In this document: one piece after another, positions 7,399 through 14,485 of the stretch | Numbering within the stretch: position 1 is the stretch's first letter | Layout of the letters: every line of letters begins with the position of its first letter | Assembly (NCBI RefSeq): GCF_004348535.1 | Contig: NZ_SMJX01000058.1 | Location: 1-36,142 of the forward strand | DNA length: 36,142 nucleotides | From: Actinomadura sp. KC216 | GTDB lineage: Bacteria > Actinomycetota > Actinomycetes > Streptosporangiales > Streptosporangiaceae | Direction: 5' to 3' | Notes under the pieces: model-generated | The model's input: the letters and a program-made list of their open reading frames with translations, nothing else | Told to the model about the DNA's origin: nothing | The model's database searches: none | Made by a program: the position numbers and the translations under genes

Positions 7399-7476
7399 CG
7401 GCGGGCCGGGAAATTGTTCAGCAGTGCGTGATCAGGTGATCACTTATCGCTGTGGTGGACGCGTCCCGGCCCGCCG
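7399..7476. promoter_or_regulatory. 13-bp perfect inverted repeat enclosing a palindrome
   Basis: CGGCGGGCCGGGA (7399-7411) is the exact complement of TCCCGGCCCGCCG (7464-7476). The 52-base interior contains GTGATCAGGTGATCAC, giving a nested, cruciform-like fold. It begins 107 bp after the murA stop. It could be a terminator, a structured RNA or a protein-binding region. Confidence 0.5.
7428..7443. promoter_or_regulatory. Palindromic operator candidate GTGATCAGGTGATCAC
   Basis: Two 7-bp arms, GTGATCA and TGATCAC, flank a GG centre. The size and symmetry fit a dimeric helix-turn-helix regulator site. The nearest regulator gene begins 600 bp downstream, so autoregulation is possible but only inferred. 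Confidence 0.35.
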
Positions 7477-7647
7477 GTTCGCGTCTCACTGAGCTGGGAA
7501 GAGACACGGTGGAACGGTCCCGATCGGACGGACCGTAACGCGGTAGAAAATCACCGAGCCCGCCGATCGGCCCGGCCGTAACGGATCACTCGTCTTTCCG
7601 GCCCGACCGGCATCGGGACGGACGGGTTTCGGCCTTGCGTAAACCAA

Positions 7648-7664
7648 ACCCGCGCTCCGCGGGT
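7648..7664. promoter_or_regulatory. Short perfect hairpin
   Basis: ACCCGCG (7648-7654) pairs with CGCGGGT (7658-7664) around a CTC loop. It is one of several stems in the long gap before the regulator. Function unknown. Confidence 0.35.
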
Positions 7665-7690
7665 CTTCACTGTGCGCAACAGCGCCAGAA

Positions 7691-7740
7691 CGGTCGTCCG
7701 CGGATGATTTCGGGTCTTGTTTTTCAACTTCGGACGACCG
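7691..7740. promoter_or_regulatory. 10-bp perfect inverted repeat
   Basis: CGGTCGTCCG (7691-7700) is the exact complement of CGGACGACCG (7731-7740), with a 30-base loop containing a short T-run. It is either a leader hairpin or two half-sites for a regulator. It is 310 bp upstream of the proposed regulator start. Confidence 0.35.
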
Positions 7741-8049
7741 AAGATGCAGGATCATGGCTGGCCGAATGGTGACAAATTACTGACTAGGGGGTCGCGTAGG
7801 TTACTTTTTCGCAGCACTCTTGATTCGATTTCGGGTCTGAGCGTCACACAACGGTGCCCTGACCCGATCTGCCCTCAAGGGCCCTCTCCGCTTACAGGTG
7901 GCGGGTGGGGGCTGAGGGACGGCCAAGCGGTGCTGGGTCAGAAGGCAGGGGCTACATGCCATGAGTCAACGGTTGGGCGGAGCGTGCGCGAACGCGTGGT
8001 CGGGGCCGGACCCCCGCCGAGAGGATGGACCGGAAGCGAGCGATCATCG

Positions 8050-9381
8050 ATGACGGCCGCACGAACGGGGTCGGTCACCCCCGACCTCACGATCGGCGTC
8101 GTGGGCCCCCATGACCTGGTCGAAAGGGTCATGCTGATGGGCCACGGCCCCACGCCGGTACCAAGCCGGCTGGTGGCCGCCGCCTACCGAGACGAGCAGG
8201 AGGCCGCCGACAAGGTCGTGCGGCTGGGATCGGGCGTGGACGTGTGCCTGTTCGCGAGTCCCGTCCCCTACGACTTCGCACGGAAAGCGGGCGTCCTCAC
8301 GATGCCCGCCACCTACGTGCCGCTGAACGGCGCCGCGCTGCAGGGCGCATTACTGCGGGCCTCGCTCGACGAGCGCTTCGACCCGTCCAGGGTGAGCATC
8401 GACGTGCTCGGGCGCGCCGAGGTCGAGGAGGCGTACTCCGAGATCAGCCTCGGCACCGAGCAGGTGCATCTGCGCGAGGAGGCCGCCGGGCCGGGCACGC
8501 TCGCCGCGTTCCATGAGCGGCTGTGGCGGCGCGGCGCGACGACCGTCGCGATGACCTGCGTACACGCCACCGCGGAACGGATGGAGATGGCGGGTGTCCC
8601 GACCATCCGGGTCCGCCCGACCGGTGCCGCGATCCGCAGCTCCCTGCAGACCGCCGCGCTGCTCGGCGCGCACCACCGCCTGGAGGAGTCCCAGCTCGTC
8701 GTCGTGCTGGTCGACGTCCCCACCCTCCGCGAGACGCCCCGCCGCGTCACCCCCCGCTACTGGCGCGACGAGCTGAAACTCGCCCTCCACCGCGTCCTCC
8801 TCCAGGAGGCGCACCGGATGAACGCGTCCGTCTGGCCACTGGACGACCACAGCTACCTCGTCATCGCGACCCGCGGCTCCGTCACCGCGTCCACCGAGGG
8901 ATTCCGGACGCCCCCGTTCGTCGAACGCGTCCGCGAGGAGCTCGGCCTCGCCATCGAGGTCGGCATCGGCATGGGCCGCACCGCGCACGAGGCGGAGAAC
9001 CACGCCCGCGCCGCCCTCGCCCGCTCCCAGAGCTCCCAGCGCGCCCAGGGCTTCGCCCTGGACCGCGACGGCCGCGCCCTCGTCCCGGCTCCGCGCACCC
9101 CGCCGCGCACGCAGCCACAGGCCAAGCCCAAGGGGCTGGAGATCCTCGCGCGCCTGGCCGACAAGCTCGGCGACCAGGAGCAGCCGCTGATCGTCGACGC
9201 GGAGAACGCCGGCAAGATGCTCGGCGTCACCCCGCGCACCGCCCGCCGCCTCCTGCGTACCCTGGTCGAGGAGGGCCTCGCCTGGCCGCTCCCGCCGAAC
9301 CGGACGCCGCAGCCCGGCCGTCCGCGCCAGCTCTACCGCCTGATCGTCGAGAAGCTCGGCCCCACGGCCAAGACAAGCTGA
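8050..9381 (+). CDS. Winged-helix transcriptional regulator with GGDEF-like middle region
   Basis: The 443-residue protein is cytosolic with no membrane segment. The N-terminal third begins TPDLTIGVVGPHDLVERV and resembles a ligand-sensing alpha/beta domain. The middle (about 245-335) runs from YWRDELKLALHRVL to GIGMGRTAHEAENHARAALARS and resembles a degenerate nucleotidyl-cyclase/GGDEF fold lacking a GGDEF loop, as in some CdaR/PucR-like regulators. The C-terminus (about 370-438) is a winged helix, with NAGKMLGVTPRTARRLLRTLVEEGLAW as recognition region. ATG at 8050 is chosen because the domain starts there and GGAAG lies about 13 bases upstream; in-frame upstream codons such as GTG 7984 are possible. 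Target genes and ligand are unknown. Confidence 0.6.
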   Translation: MTAARTGSVTPDLTIGVVGPHDLVERVMLMGHGPTPVPSRLVAAAYRDEQEAADKVVRLGSGVDVCLFASPVPYDFARKAGVLTMPATYVPLNGAALQGALLRASLDERFDPSRVSIDVLGRAEVEEAYSEISLGTEQVHLREEAAGPGTLAAFHERLWRRGATTVAMTCVHATAERMEMAGVPTIRVRPTGAAIRSSLQTAALLGAHHRLEESQLVVVLVDVPTLRETPRRVTPRYWRDELKLALHRVLLQEAHRMNASVWPLDDHSYLVIATRGSVTASTEGFRTPPFVERVREELGLAIEVGIGMGRTAHEAENHARAALARSQSSQRAQGFALDRDGRALVPAPRTPPRTQPQAKPKGLEILARLADKLGDQEQPLIVDAENAGKMLGVTPRTARRLLRTLVEEGLAWPLPPNRTPQPGRPRQLYRLIVEKLGPTAKTS

Positions 9382-9392
9382 CGAGGGCGACG

Positions 9393-9435
9393 CGGCAGGC
9401 CCCCGGACGCGACACGCGCGTCCGGGGGCCTGCCG
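9393..9435. terminator. Perfect 19-bp bidirectional terminator
   Basis: Bases 9393-9411 are exactly complementary to 9417-9435, leaving a 5-base ACACG loop. It lies 11 bp after the regulator stop and 46 bp after the hisC stop, between two convergent genes, and should end transcription from both sides. Confidence 0.85.
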
Positions 9436-9440
9436 AACCG

Positions 9441-9485
9441 CTCAGGGGCCCGCGCTCAGGGCCCGCGTCTGGGGCCCGCGCTCAG
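9441..9485. repeat. Three tandem copies of a 13-14 bp GC-rich unit
   Basis: Units at 9441-9454, 9455-9467 and 9468-9480 share GGGCCCGCG. The start of a fourth (CTCAG, 9481-9485) contains the hisC stop codon. Each unit holds GGGCCC, so the array can also fold. It probably arose by slippage. Confidence 0.6.
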
Positions 9486-10561
9486 TTGCGGTGCGGGAAG
9501 GACTTGGCCACGGCCAGGAAGGCGTCGTTCTCCTCGGGCGAGCCGATCGAGACGCGGGCGCCCTCGCCGGGGAACGGGCGGACGCTGATCCCCTGCGCGT
9601 CGCAGGCTTCGGAGAACTCCATCGTCCGGGGGCCGAGGCGCAGCCAGACGAAGTTGGCCTCGGTGGGCGGGACCGTCCAGCCGTCGGCGATCAGGGCGTC
9701 GCGGACGCGGTCGCGCTCCTTCACCGTCCCCTCGACGCGCGCCAGCAGCTCGTCGGTGGCCGCCAGGGACGCGATGCCCGCGGCCTGCGCGACCGAGTTC
9801 ACGCTGAACGGCAGGAACGTCTTGCGGATCGCCCCGGCCACCAGCGGGTGCGCGACGAGGAACCCGATCCGGAGCCCGGCGAGCCCGTAGGCCTTGGAGA
9901 ACGTCCGCAGGATCGCGAGGTTCGGGCGGTCGCCGTAGAGGGTGAGGCCGTCCGGGACGCCGTCGTCGCGGACGTACTCGCGGTACGCCTCGTCCAGCAC
10001 GACCAGGCAGTCGGACGGGACGCGGTCCAGGAACGCCTCGATCTCCGGCTTCCGGACGATCGTGCCCGTCGGGTTGTTCGGGTTGCAGAGGAAGATCAGC
10101 CGCGTCCGGCTGGTGATCGCGGCGGCCATCGCGGTCAGGTCGTGCGCCTCGTCCCGCAGCGGCACCTGCACGGCCGTCGCGCCCGACAGCGACACCAGCA
10201 GCGGGTACGCCTCGAACGACCGCCAGGCGTACACGACCTCCGCGCCCGGCTCGGCGACGGCCTCCAGAAGCATCTGCGTCATGCCCACGGATCCGCAGCC
10301 GACCGCCACATGGTCGGCGGGGACGCCGCAGAACTTCGCGATCTCCTCGGTCAGCGCGGTCGCGTTGTTGTCCGGGTACCGGTTGACGTTCCGCGCCGCC
10401 TCGCCGATCGCGTCCACGACCGACGGGAGCGGACCGTGCGGCGACTCGTTCGACGACAGCTTGAACGAGCGGCCCTCGGGCGACACCACGACCTTGCCGG
10501 GCTTGTAGGCCACGAACCGGTCGAGGACGGAGCGGAAGCGCGGAGTGGTTGCCTCGGACAC
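9482..10561 (-). CDS. hisC: Histidinol-phosphate/aromatic aminotransferase family protein
   Basis: A 359-residue PLP-dependent fold-type I aminotransferase. Landmarks are [11 protein letters not shown] (60-70), NPNNPTG (160-166), DEAYREY (190-196) and [13 protein letters not shown], with Lys223 as the PLP Schiff-base residue. HisC converts imidazole-acetol phosphate to histidinol phosphate; close relatives act on aromatic amino acids, and sequence alone cannot settle the substrate. No other his gene is nearby, so this may be a secondary aromatic aminotransferase rather than the biosynthetic copy. GTG at 10561 is chosen for CTGGAGG 7 bases upstream and for the start [10 protein letters not shown]. 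Confidence 0.85.
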   Translation of the reverse strand: MSEATTPRFRSVLDRFVAYKPGKVVVSPEGRSFKLSSNESPHGPLPSVVDAIGEAARNVNRYPDNNATALTEEIAKFCGVPADHVAVGCGSVGMTQMLLEAVAEPGAEVVYAWRSFEAYPLLVSLSGATAVQVPLRDEAHDLTAMAAAITSRTRLIFLCNPNNPTGTIVRKPEIEAFLDRVPSDCLVVLDEAYREYVRDDGVPDGLTLYGDRPNLAILRTFSKAYGLAGLRIGFLVAHPLVAGAIRKTFLPFSVNSVAQAAGIASLAATDELLARVEGTVKERDRVRDALIADGWTVPPTEANFVWLRLGPRTMEFSEACDAQGISVRPFPGEGARVSIGSPEENDAFLAVAKSFPHRN

Positions 10562-10605
10562 CGTTGTCCTCCAGTTTGCGATGCTCAGGGGTGATGATCC
10601 CCAGC

Positions 10606-10899
10606 CTACGCAGCGTCCCGCATCATCCAGCAAACCGCCACAATCCGGACGAACTCCCAGTCGCGGGTGTCATCAGGCCACCAGCCGCGGTTGAACGCGT
10701 CCTCGGCGAAATCATGCAGGTAGCCCATCAGCTCGTCCTCGCCGGGCGGCTCGCCCGGCGCGCCGAGTTCCTCCCGCAGGCCCGCCACATGCTGGTCGAC
10801 GGCCGCCGCCAATCCCGGCGATCCGGCCATCTCCGCGACGCCGGCGTCCCCGATGTCCCGGACGAGCAGGCTGAGCATTTCGGACGACTCACCGTTCAT
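10606..10899 (-). CDS. Small conserved-type hypothetical protein
   Basis: A 97-residue acidic soluble protein with no signal peptide or membrane span. It has an [16 protein letters not shown] helix followed by a tail rich in Trp and acidic residues ([17 protein letters not shown]). The VDQH...LR pattern recalls small actinobacterial proteins such as those grouped as DUF6401, but I cannot confirm that. ATG at 10899 is the first plausible start; its ribosome-binding site is weak. It ends 44 bp before the hisC start on the same strand and may be cotranscribed. Function unknown. Confidence 0.55.
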   Translation of the reverse strand: MNGESSEMLSLLVRDIGDAGVAEMAGSPGLAAAVDQHVAGLREELGAPGEPPGEDELMGYLHDFAEDAFNRGWWPDDTRDWEFVRIVAVCWMMRDAA

Positions 10900-10949
10900 A
10901 GCCAGCGAAAATAGCAACCGTCCCCCGATGCCCGCGACATCACCCCAGC

Positions 10950-11639
10950 TCAGGCACCAAGATCGCGACCGCGGGGCCGGAGCATCGGCGGGCGCAGCTG
11001 CTCGGCGTCCCCGCGCCGGTACAGCCGGGCGGGGCGGCCGCCGTCCCGCGTCGTCGTCCGCTCCGTGGGGATGAGGAACCGGTCGGCGCCGGTGACCTTC
11101 CGGTGGAAGTTCCGCGGGTCGAGGCTCGTCCCCCAAACGATTTCGTAAACCCTGCGCAACTCCGCGACGGTGAATTCCGGTGGGCAGAACGCGGCGGCCA
11201 GCGACGTGTACTCCAGCTTCGCCCGCGCGCGCTCCATCCCGTCGCACAGGATCCGCCGGTGGTCGAAGGCGGCCCTGTCCTGGTGGACGAGATCGTCCAC
11301 GGCCGTCCACAGCACCTGCGCGCGGCTCGAAGCAGGCAGGTCAGGCGCCAGCCCCAGATAGGCGACGCTCACCACCCGCTGCCGAGGGTCACGATCGGGA
11401 TACCCGTACGTGGCCAGCTGCTCCAGATGGATCCGGACGTCGGCCAGCCCCGCCCGCTCCGCCATCAGCCGCGACGCCGCCGCGGGAAGATCCTCGTCCA
11501 GCTGGATGAACCCGCCGGGCAGCGACCACGCGCCCAGGTACGGGTCACGGTCGCGCCGCCACCGCAGGGCGCACAGCCGCTGCTCCCGCACGGTGAGCAC
11601 GACGAGATCGACGGAGACGGCGAGCCGCGGGACGGACAT
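10950..11639 (-). CDS. nrtR: NrtR-like Nudix-related transcriptional regulator
   Basis: The 229-residue protein has an N-terminal Nudix fold (about 1-145) and a C-terminal winged helix (about 150-225). This architecture is that of NrtR, which represses NAD synthesis genes and senses ADP-ribose-type ligands. The Nudix box region, GGFIQLDEDLPAAASRLMAERAGL, has lost the RE and EE glutamates needed for Mg2+ binding and catalysis, so it should bind ligand without hydrolysis. The C-terminal FTVAELRRVYEIVWGTSLDPRNFHRKV is the family DNA-binding signature. No NAD biosynthesis gene lies in the window, so targets are elsewhere. The ORF starts MSVPRLAVSVDLV. Confidence 0.82.
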   Translation of the reverse strand: MSVPRLAVSVDLVVLTVREQRLCALRWRRDRDPYLGAWSLPGGFIQLDEDLPAAASRLMAERAGLADVRIHLEQLATYGYPDRDPRQRVVSVAYLGLAPDLPASSRAQVLWTAVDDLVHQDRAAFDHRRILCDGMERARAKLEYTSLAAAFCPPEFTVAELRRVYEIVWGTSLDPRNFHRKVTGADRFLIPTERTTTRDGGRPARLYRRGDAEQLRPPMLRPRGRDLGA

Positions 11640-11653
11640 GCCGGAAGTCTATT

Positions 11654-11671
11654 GGGGGGTTCGGACCCCCC
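11654..11671. other. G-run hairpin with TCGG loop
   Basis: GGGGGGT (11654-11660) pairs with ACCCCCC (11665-11671) around TCGG, just upstream of nrtR. The context ATTGGGGGG recurs near 778-786 (reverse strand) and at 13540-13547. It could act as terminator for readthrough from the SPFH gene. Confidence 0.4.
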
Positions 11672-11683
11672 GATGGAAATGAG

Positions 11684-11708
11684 AAGGCCCGGCTCCAGGC
11701 CGGGCCTT
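11684..11708. terminator. Intrinsic terminator after the SPFH gene
   Basis: AAGGCCCGG (11684-11692) pairs with CCGGGCCTT (11700-11708). On the minus strand it lies 18 bp after the SPFH-protein stop at 11726. A short A/T run flanks each arm. A good terminator candidate. Confidence 0.75.
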
Positions 11709-11725
11709 TCACGGAACACGCGACG

Positions 11726-13096
11726 TCACTCGTCGTCGTTCTTCTCCTTGGGCGCCTTCTCCTGCGGGGCCTCCGCCGGCACCGTCGCGGCGACGGCCGG
11801 GGCGTGGCCGTTCTGCGGGTTGCCGTCCGGGACGTTCAGGTTGCCGAGGAGCTGGCGGGCCACGCCGAGGCCGGTGCCGCCGAGCGTGAGCGCCTTGGCG
11901 AGCATGTCCTCGATGCCCTGGGCGCCGTTCAGCACGACCATGTTGTCGACGTTGCCGAACACGCCCGCGCCCGCCTCGACGATCTGCGGCCACTGCTCGG
12001 CGAGCTGCTGCGCGATGACGGCGTCGGTGTTCTTGGCCAGCGCCTCCGCCCGCGCCTTGATCGCCTCCGCCTCCGCGAGACCCTTCTGGCGGGTCGCGTG
12101 GGCTTCGGCCTCACCGCGCAGCCGGGTCGCCTCCGCCTCCCGCTGCGCCCGCAGCTGGATCTCGGTCGCCGCGGCCTGGGCCTGCGCGATGCGCTCCTCG
12201 CGCTCCGCCTCGGCCAGCTTGACCTGCTCGTACGCGCGGGCGTCCGCGGGCTTGCGGATCTCGCTCTCCAGCCGCTTCTCGGTCCGCTCGGCCTCCAGCT
12301 CGGCGTTGCGGGTCTCCCTGGTGATGACCTCCTGGCGGGCCTGCTGCTCGGCCTGCTTCACCTGGCCGTCGTACTCGGCCTTCTTGATCTGGGTGTCGCG
12401 GATGACCGCCGCGTTCTCCCGCTCGGTCTCCTGCTCCCGGACGGTCGCCTCCTGGTTCCGCTCGGCCTCGGCGATCCGGGCGGCGGCGGCGACCCGGGCC
12501 GCGTGCGGGCGCCCGAGGTTGCGGATGTAGCCGGTCTCGTCGTCGATCTCCTGTATCTGCAGCGAGTCCACGATCAGGCCGAGCTTGCTCATCTCGTCGG
12601 CGGCCGACCCGCGGGTCTCGGACGTGAGCCGCTCCCGGTTGAGGATGAGGTCCTCGACGGTGAGGTTGCCGATGATCGAGCGGAGGTGGCCGGTGAACAG
12701 CTCGTGGATGGCGCCGTCCATCGACTTCTGCTGCTCCAGGAACCGGCGCGCGGCGTTGGCGATCGAGACGAAGTCGTCCCCGACCTTGTAGATGACCACG
12801 CCGCGGACCTTGACCGGGATGCCCTGCTGCGTCACGCAGTTCACTTCGAGGTTGGAGGCGCGGCTGTCCAGGCGCAGCCGCCGGGACGTCTGGAAGCCCG
12901 GCATGACGGCGGTCCCCTTGCCCGTCACGATCTTGAACCCGAGGCTGTCCACACCGTCGATCGGCTTGGACCGTGCGCCGAGACCCGAGATGATCAGCGC
13001 CTCGTTCGGCTCCGCGACCCGCCAGACCAGCTTGAACAAGATGATCAGAACAATGAGGGCGACGACGGCTGCGATCGCCACCACGAGCACGGGCAT
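11726..13096 (-). CDS. SPFH/flotillin-like membrane scaffold protein
   Basis: The 456-residue protein opens with a hydrophobic segment (about 2-26, VLVVAIAAVVALIVLIILFKLVW) that anchors it to the membrane. An SPFH/band-7 domain follows (about 28-215), then a long charged coiled coil rich in Ala, Glu and Arg (about 220-385), and a flexible tail ending KEKNDDE. Flotillins organise membrane microdomains and influence fluidity and protein assembly. ATG at 13096 has GAGGAGG 6 bases upstream. The preceding gene on the same strand encodes an NfeD-type OB-fold protein, the usual partner of flotillins, which supports the call. Confidence 0.9.
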   Translation of the reverse strand: MPVLVVAIAAVVALIVLIILFKLVWRVAEPNEALIISGLGARSKPIDGVDSLGFKIVTGKGTAVMPGFQTSRRLRLDSRASNLEVNCVTQQGIPVKVRGVVIYKVGDDFVSIANAARRFLEQQKSMDGAIHELFTGHLRSIIGNLTVEDLILNRERLTSETRGSAADEMSKLGLIVDSLQIQEIDDETGYIRNLGRPHAARVAAAARIAEAERNQEATVREQETERENAAVIRDTQIKKAEYDGQVKQAEQQARQEVITRETRNAELEAERTEKRLESEIRKPADARAYEQVKLAEAEREERIAQAQAAATEIQLRAQREAEATRLRGEAEAHATRQKGLAEAEAIKARAEALAKNTDAVIAQQLAEQWPQIVEAGAGVFGNVDNMVVLNGAQGIEDMLAKALTLGGTGLGVARQLLGNLNVPDGNPQNGHAPAVAATVPAEAPQEKAPKEKNDDE

Positions 13097-13215
13097 GACG
13101 GCCTCCTCTTCGGTTGTGCGCGGCCGGCCCCCGTGATCAGGCGCGCCCGCGTTTTCCAGTAGACGCAACGGACGATCAGATGGTTCGACCTGGACACGGC
13201 CATTCTGGGACAACT

Positions 13216-13236
13216 CCCCGGGGACCCCTCCCGGGG
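13216..13236. terminator. Hairpin between NfeD-like gene and SPFH gene
   Basis: CCCCGGG (13216-13222) pairs with CCCGGGG (13230-13236), 11 bp after the NfeD-like stop on the minus strand. It may reduce readthrough into the SPFH gene, implying a separate SPFH promoter in the remaining 120 bp. Confidence 0.45.
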
Positions 13237-13246
13237 GCGCGCGTGC

Positions 13247-13456
13247 CTACTGCCCGAACGCGAGCGCCACGTACACCGTGCGCGGCGGGTGATACTCGAC
13301 CACGACGACGATCGTCCCGACGCCGATCTCGTCACGCGGATCGACGGGATGCGCGTAGAACGCCTCGACCCCGCCACGGACCGGGATCATCACCTCCCCG
13401 ACCGTCCCGGGAGCGACCCTGCCGGTCACCCGGCCCTCCTTACCGATCAACGTCAC
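13247..13456 (-). CDS. Short NfeD-type OB-fold protein
   Basis: A 69-residue protein starting TLIGKEGRVTGRVAPGTVGEVMIPV and ending in PPRTVYVALAFGQ, matching the C-terminal OB-fold domain of NfeD proteins, the flotillin partners. It lacks the membrane helices and protease domain of full-length NfeD. GTG at 13456 is chosen because the domain starts there; an in-frame ATG at 13528 would add 24 residues that include a TTA codon and no recognisable structure. Neither start has a well-spaced ribosome-binding site. It lies 150 bp upstream of the SPFH gene on the same strand. Family is likely; the start is uncertain. Confidence 0.7.
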   Translation of the reverse strand: MTLIGKEGRVTGRVAPGTVGEVMIPVRGGVEAFYAHPVDPRDEIGVGTIVVVVEYHPPRTVYVALAFGQ

Positions 13457-13541
13457 TCCCTGGTCCGACCGCCCGGAGCCACTCCCCGCGCAACGTAAAG
13501 CGAACGCTATCCGGAACCCCAGCCCCATGCACCCGGCCCAT

Positions 13542-13702
13542 TGGGGGGCGACCCCCCATACCCCCCGGCTGCGCGGCACGGGTCTCCTCGCTCCGGTCGC
13601 TGGCGCTCCCTGCGCTGCGGGGACGCGGCGCGCCGGGCATGCCCGCTGCGCTCGCTGGCGCTCGCTCCGCGTGCCTGCCCGTAACCGGCGGCTGGGGTTC
13701 AA
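13542..13702 (-). repeat. Dispersed 160-bp intergenic repeat, copy 2
   Basis: This is the reverse-orientation counterpart of 608-767, with one mismatch over the 140-bp core and more difference at the G-run hairpin end (13542-13560). It sits immediately 3' of the lipoprotein gene (stop at 13716), as copy 1 sits 3' of two genes. The position suggests a terminator-associated or transcript-end element. Confidence 0.85.
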
Positions 13703-13715
13703 ACTGCCGGACGGG

Positions 13716-14414
13716 CTAGGGCAGGATCTTGGATGCCTGGGCGCGTGATGCGCGGGCTATGCGTTCGGCTTCTGCTCTGGTGGCTGTGGGGCCGTGCAAC
13801 GTGATCGTGGCGAGGTAGTGGCGGCCGCGGAAGACGACGTACCAGGTGCGGGTGCCGGTGGTGCCCGTGCTGGTGGCGACGCCGACGGTGCGGGAACCCT
13901 CGCCGATCTCGCCCTTCGGGGTCTCGACGACGCGGTGCGTGGCGCGGTGCGAGCCGACCTTGGTGCGGAAGGTCAGGCAGTCGGCGGGGACGCGGGCGTT
14001 GACCTGCTTCTCGGCGTCCGAGGCGGGCATGCCCATCAGCGTCTGGGTGACGGTCATGCCCTTCTTGGCGAAGGTGACGAGGGCGGCGGGGACGTCGGGG
14101 GCGACGGCGCCGCCGGGACGGGCCGTCCCGCAGCGGGGCTTGTCGAGGACGGTGCCGCGCTGCAGCCTGGCGGCGTTCTGGACGGCCTTGAGCGTCCCGT
14201 ACTCGCCGGAGTCGGGCTCGCCCGCGCGGCGGTAGCCGGGGACGTGGAGGAGGAGCGCCTGGGCGAGCTCGGCGGAGGTGTAGCCGACGCCCGCGATCTC
14301 GGCGGGGGCGGTGCCGTGGACGGGACGGGCGCGTTCACCGCCGGCGCCGCACGCGGTGGCGGTGACCGCGGCGGCCGTCGACAGCAGCGCGATCGGGAGG
14401 AGCCTGTGCGCCAT
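13716..14414 (-). CDS. Putative lipoprotein of unknown function
   Basis: The 232-residue protein has a lipoprotein signal: positive start MAHR, hydrophobic run LLPIALLSTAAAVTA, then the lipobox TACG with Cys22 as lipidation site. The mature part has two further cysteines (Cys95, in KPRCG, and one in PADCLTF) that could form a disulphide, and a C-terminal beta-rich stretch (TWYVVFRGRHYLATITLHG). I do not recognise the family; the fold recalls small extracellular sensor-like or PknH-like domains, but this is only impression. ATG at 14414. It is followed by repeat copy 2 and separated from plsC by 71 bp. Confidence 0.7.
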   Translation of the reverse strand: MAHRLLPIALLSTAAAVTATACGAGGERARPVHGTAPAEIAGVGYTSAELAQALLLHVPGYRRAGEPDSGEYGTLKAVQNAARLQRGTVLDKPRCGTARPGGAVAPDVPAALVTFAKKGMTVTQTLMGMPASDAEKQVNARVPADCLTFRTKVGSHRATHRVVETPKGEIGEGSRTVGVATSTGTTGTRTWYVVFRGRHYLATITLHGPTATRAEAERIARASRAQASKILP

Positions 14415-14485
14415 GGCGGCGACCCTAAGCGCAGAAGGGGCGAGTCGCCGCGGACGACACGCCTTCGGGACGAAACGCCCCCGAG

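Larger units (their letters stand above)
7293..8049 (+). other. 757-bp non-coding region with several inverted repeats
   Basis: Between murA and the downstream regulator the base composition is less extreme and codon structure is lost. It contains a 13-bp inverted repeat (7399-7476) enclosing a palindrome, a 7-bp hairpin (7648-7664), a 10-bp inverted repeat (7691-7740), an AT-richer tract near 7768-7830, and GTAACG words at 7395, 7535 and 7577. An 89-codon antisense frame (7486-7755) has no recognisable features and I treat it as chance. The region may hold a long 5' leader, an untranslated RNA gene or multiple promoters. Confidence 0.5.

Noticed and set aside
7486..7755. 89-codon minus-strand frame in the gap upstream of the regulator
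   Set aside because: No domain or ribosome-binding site and no codon-position bias like true genes; it crosses the inverted repeats.
13457..13702. Longer NfeD-like protein extending into the dispersed repeat
   Set aside because: Upstream codons include TTA and ATA and translate to repeat-derived sequence also present at copy 1.
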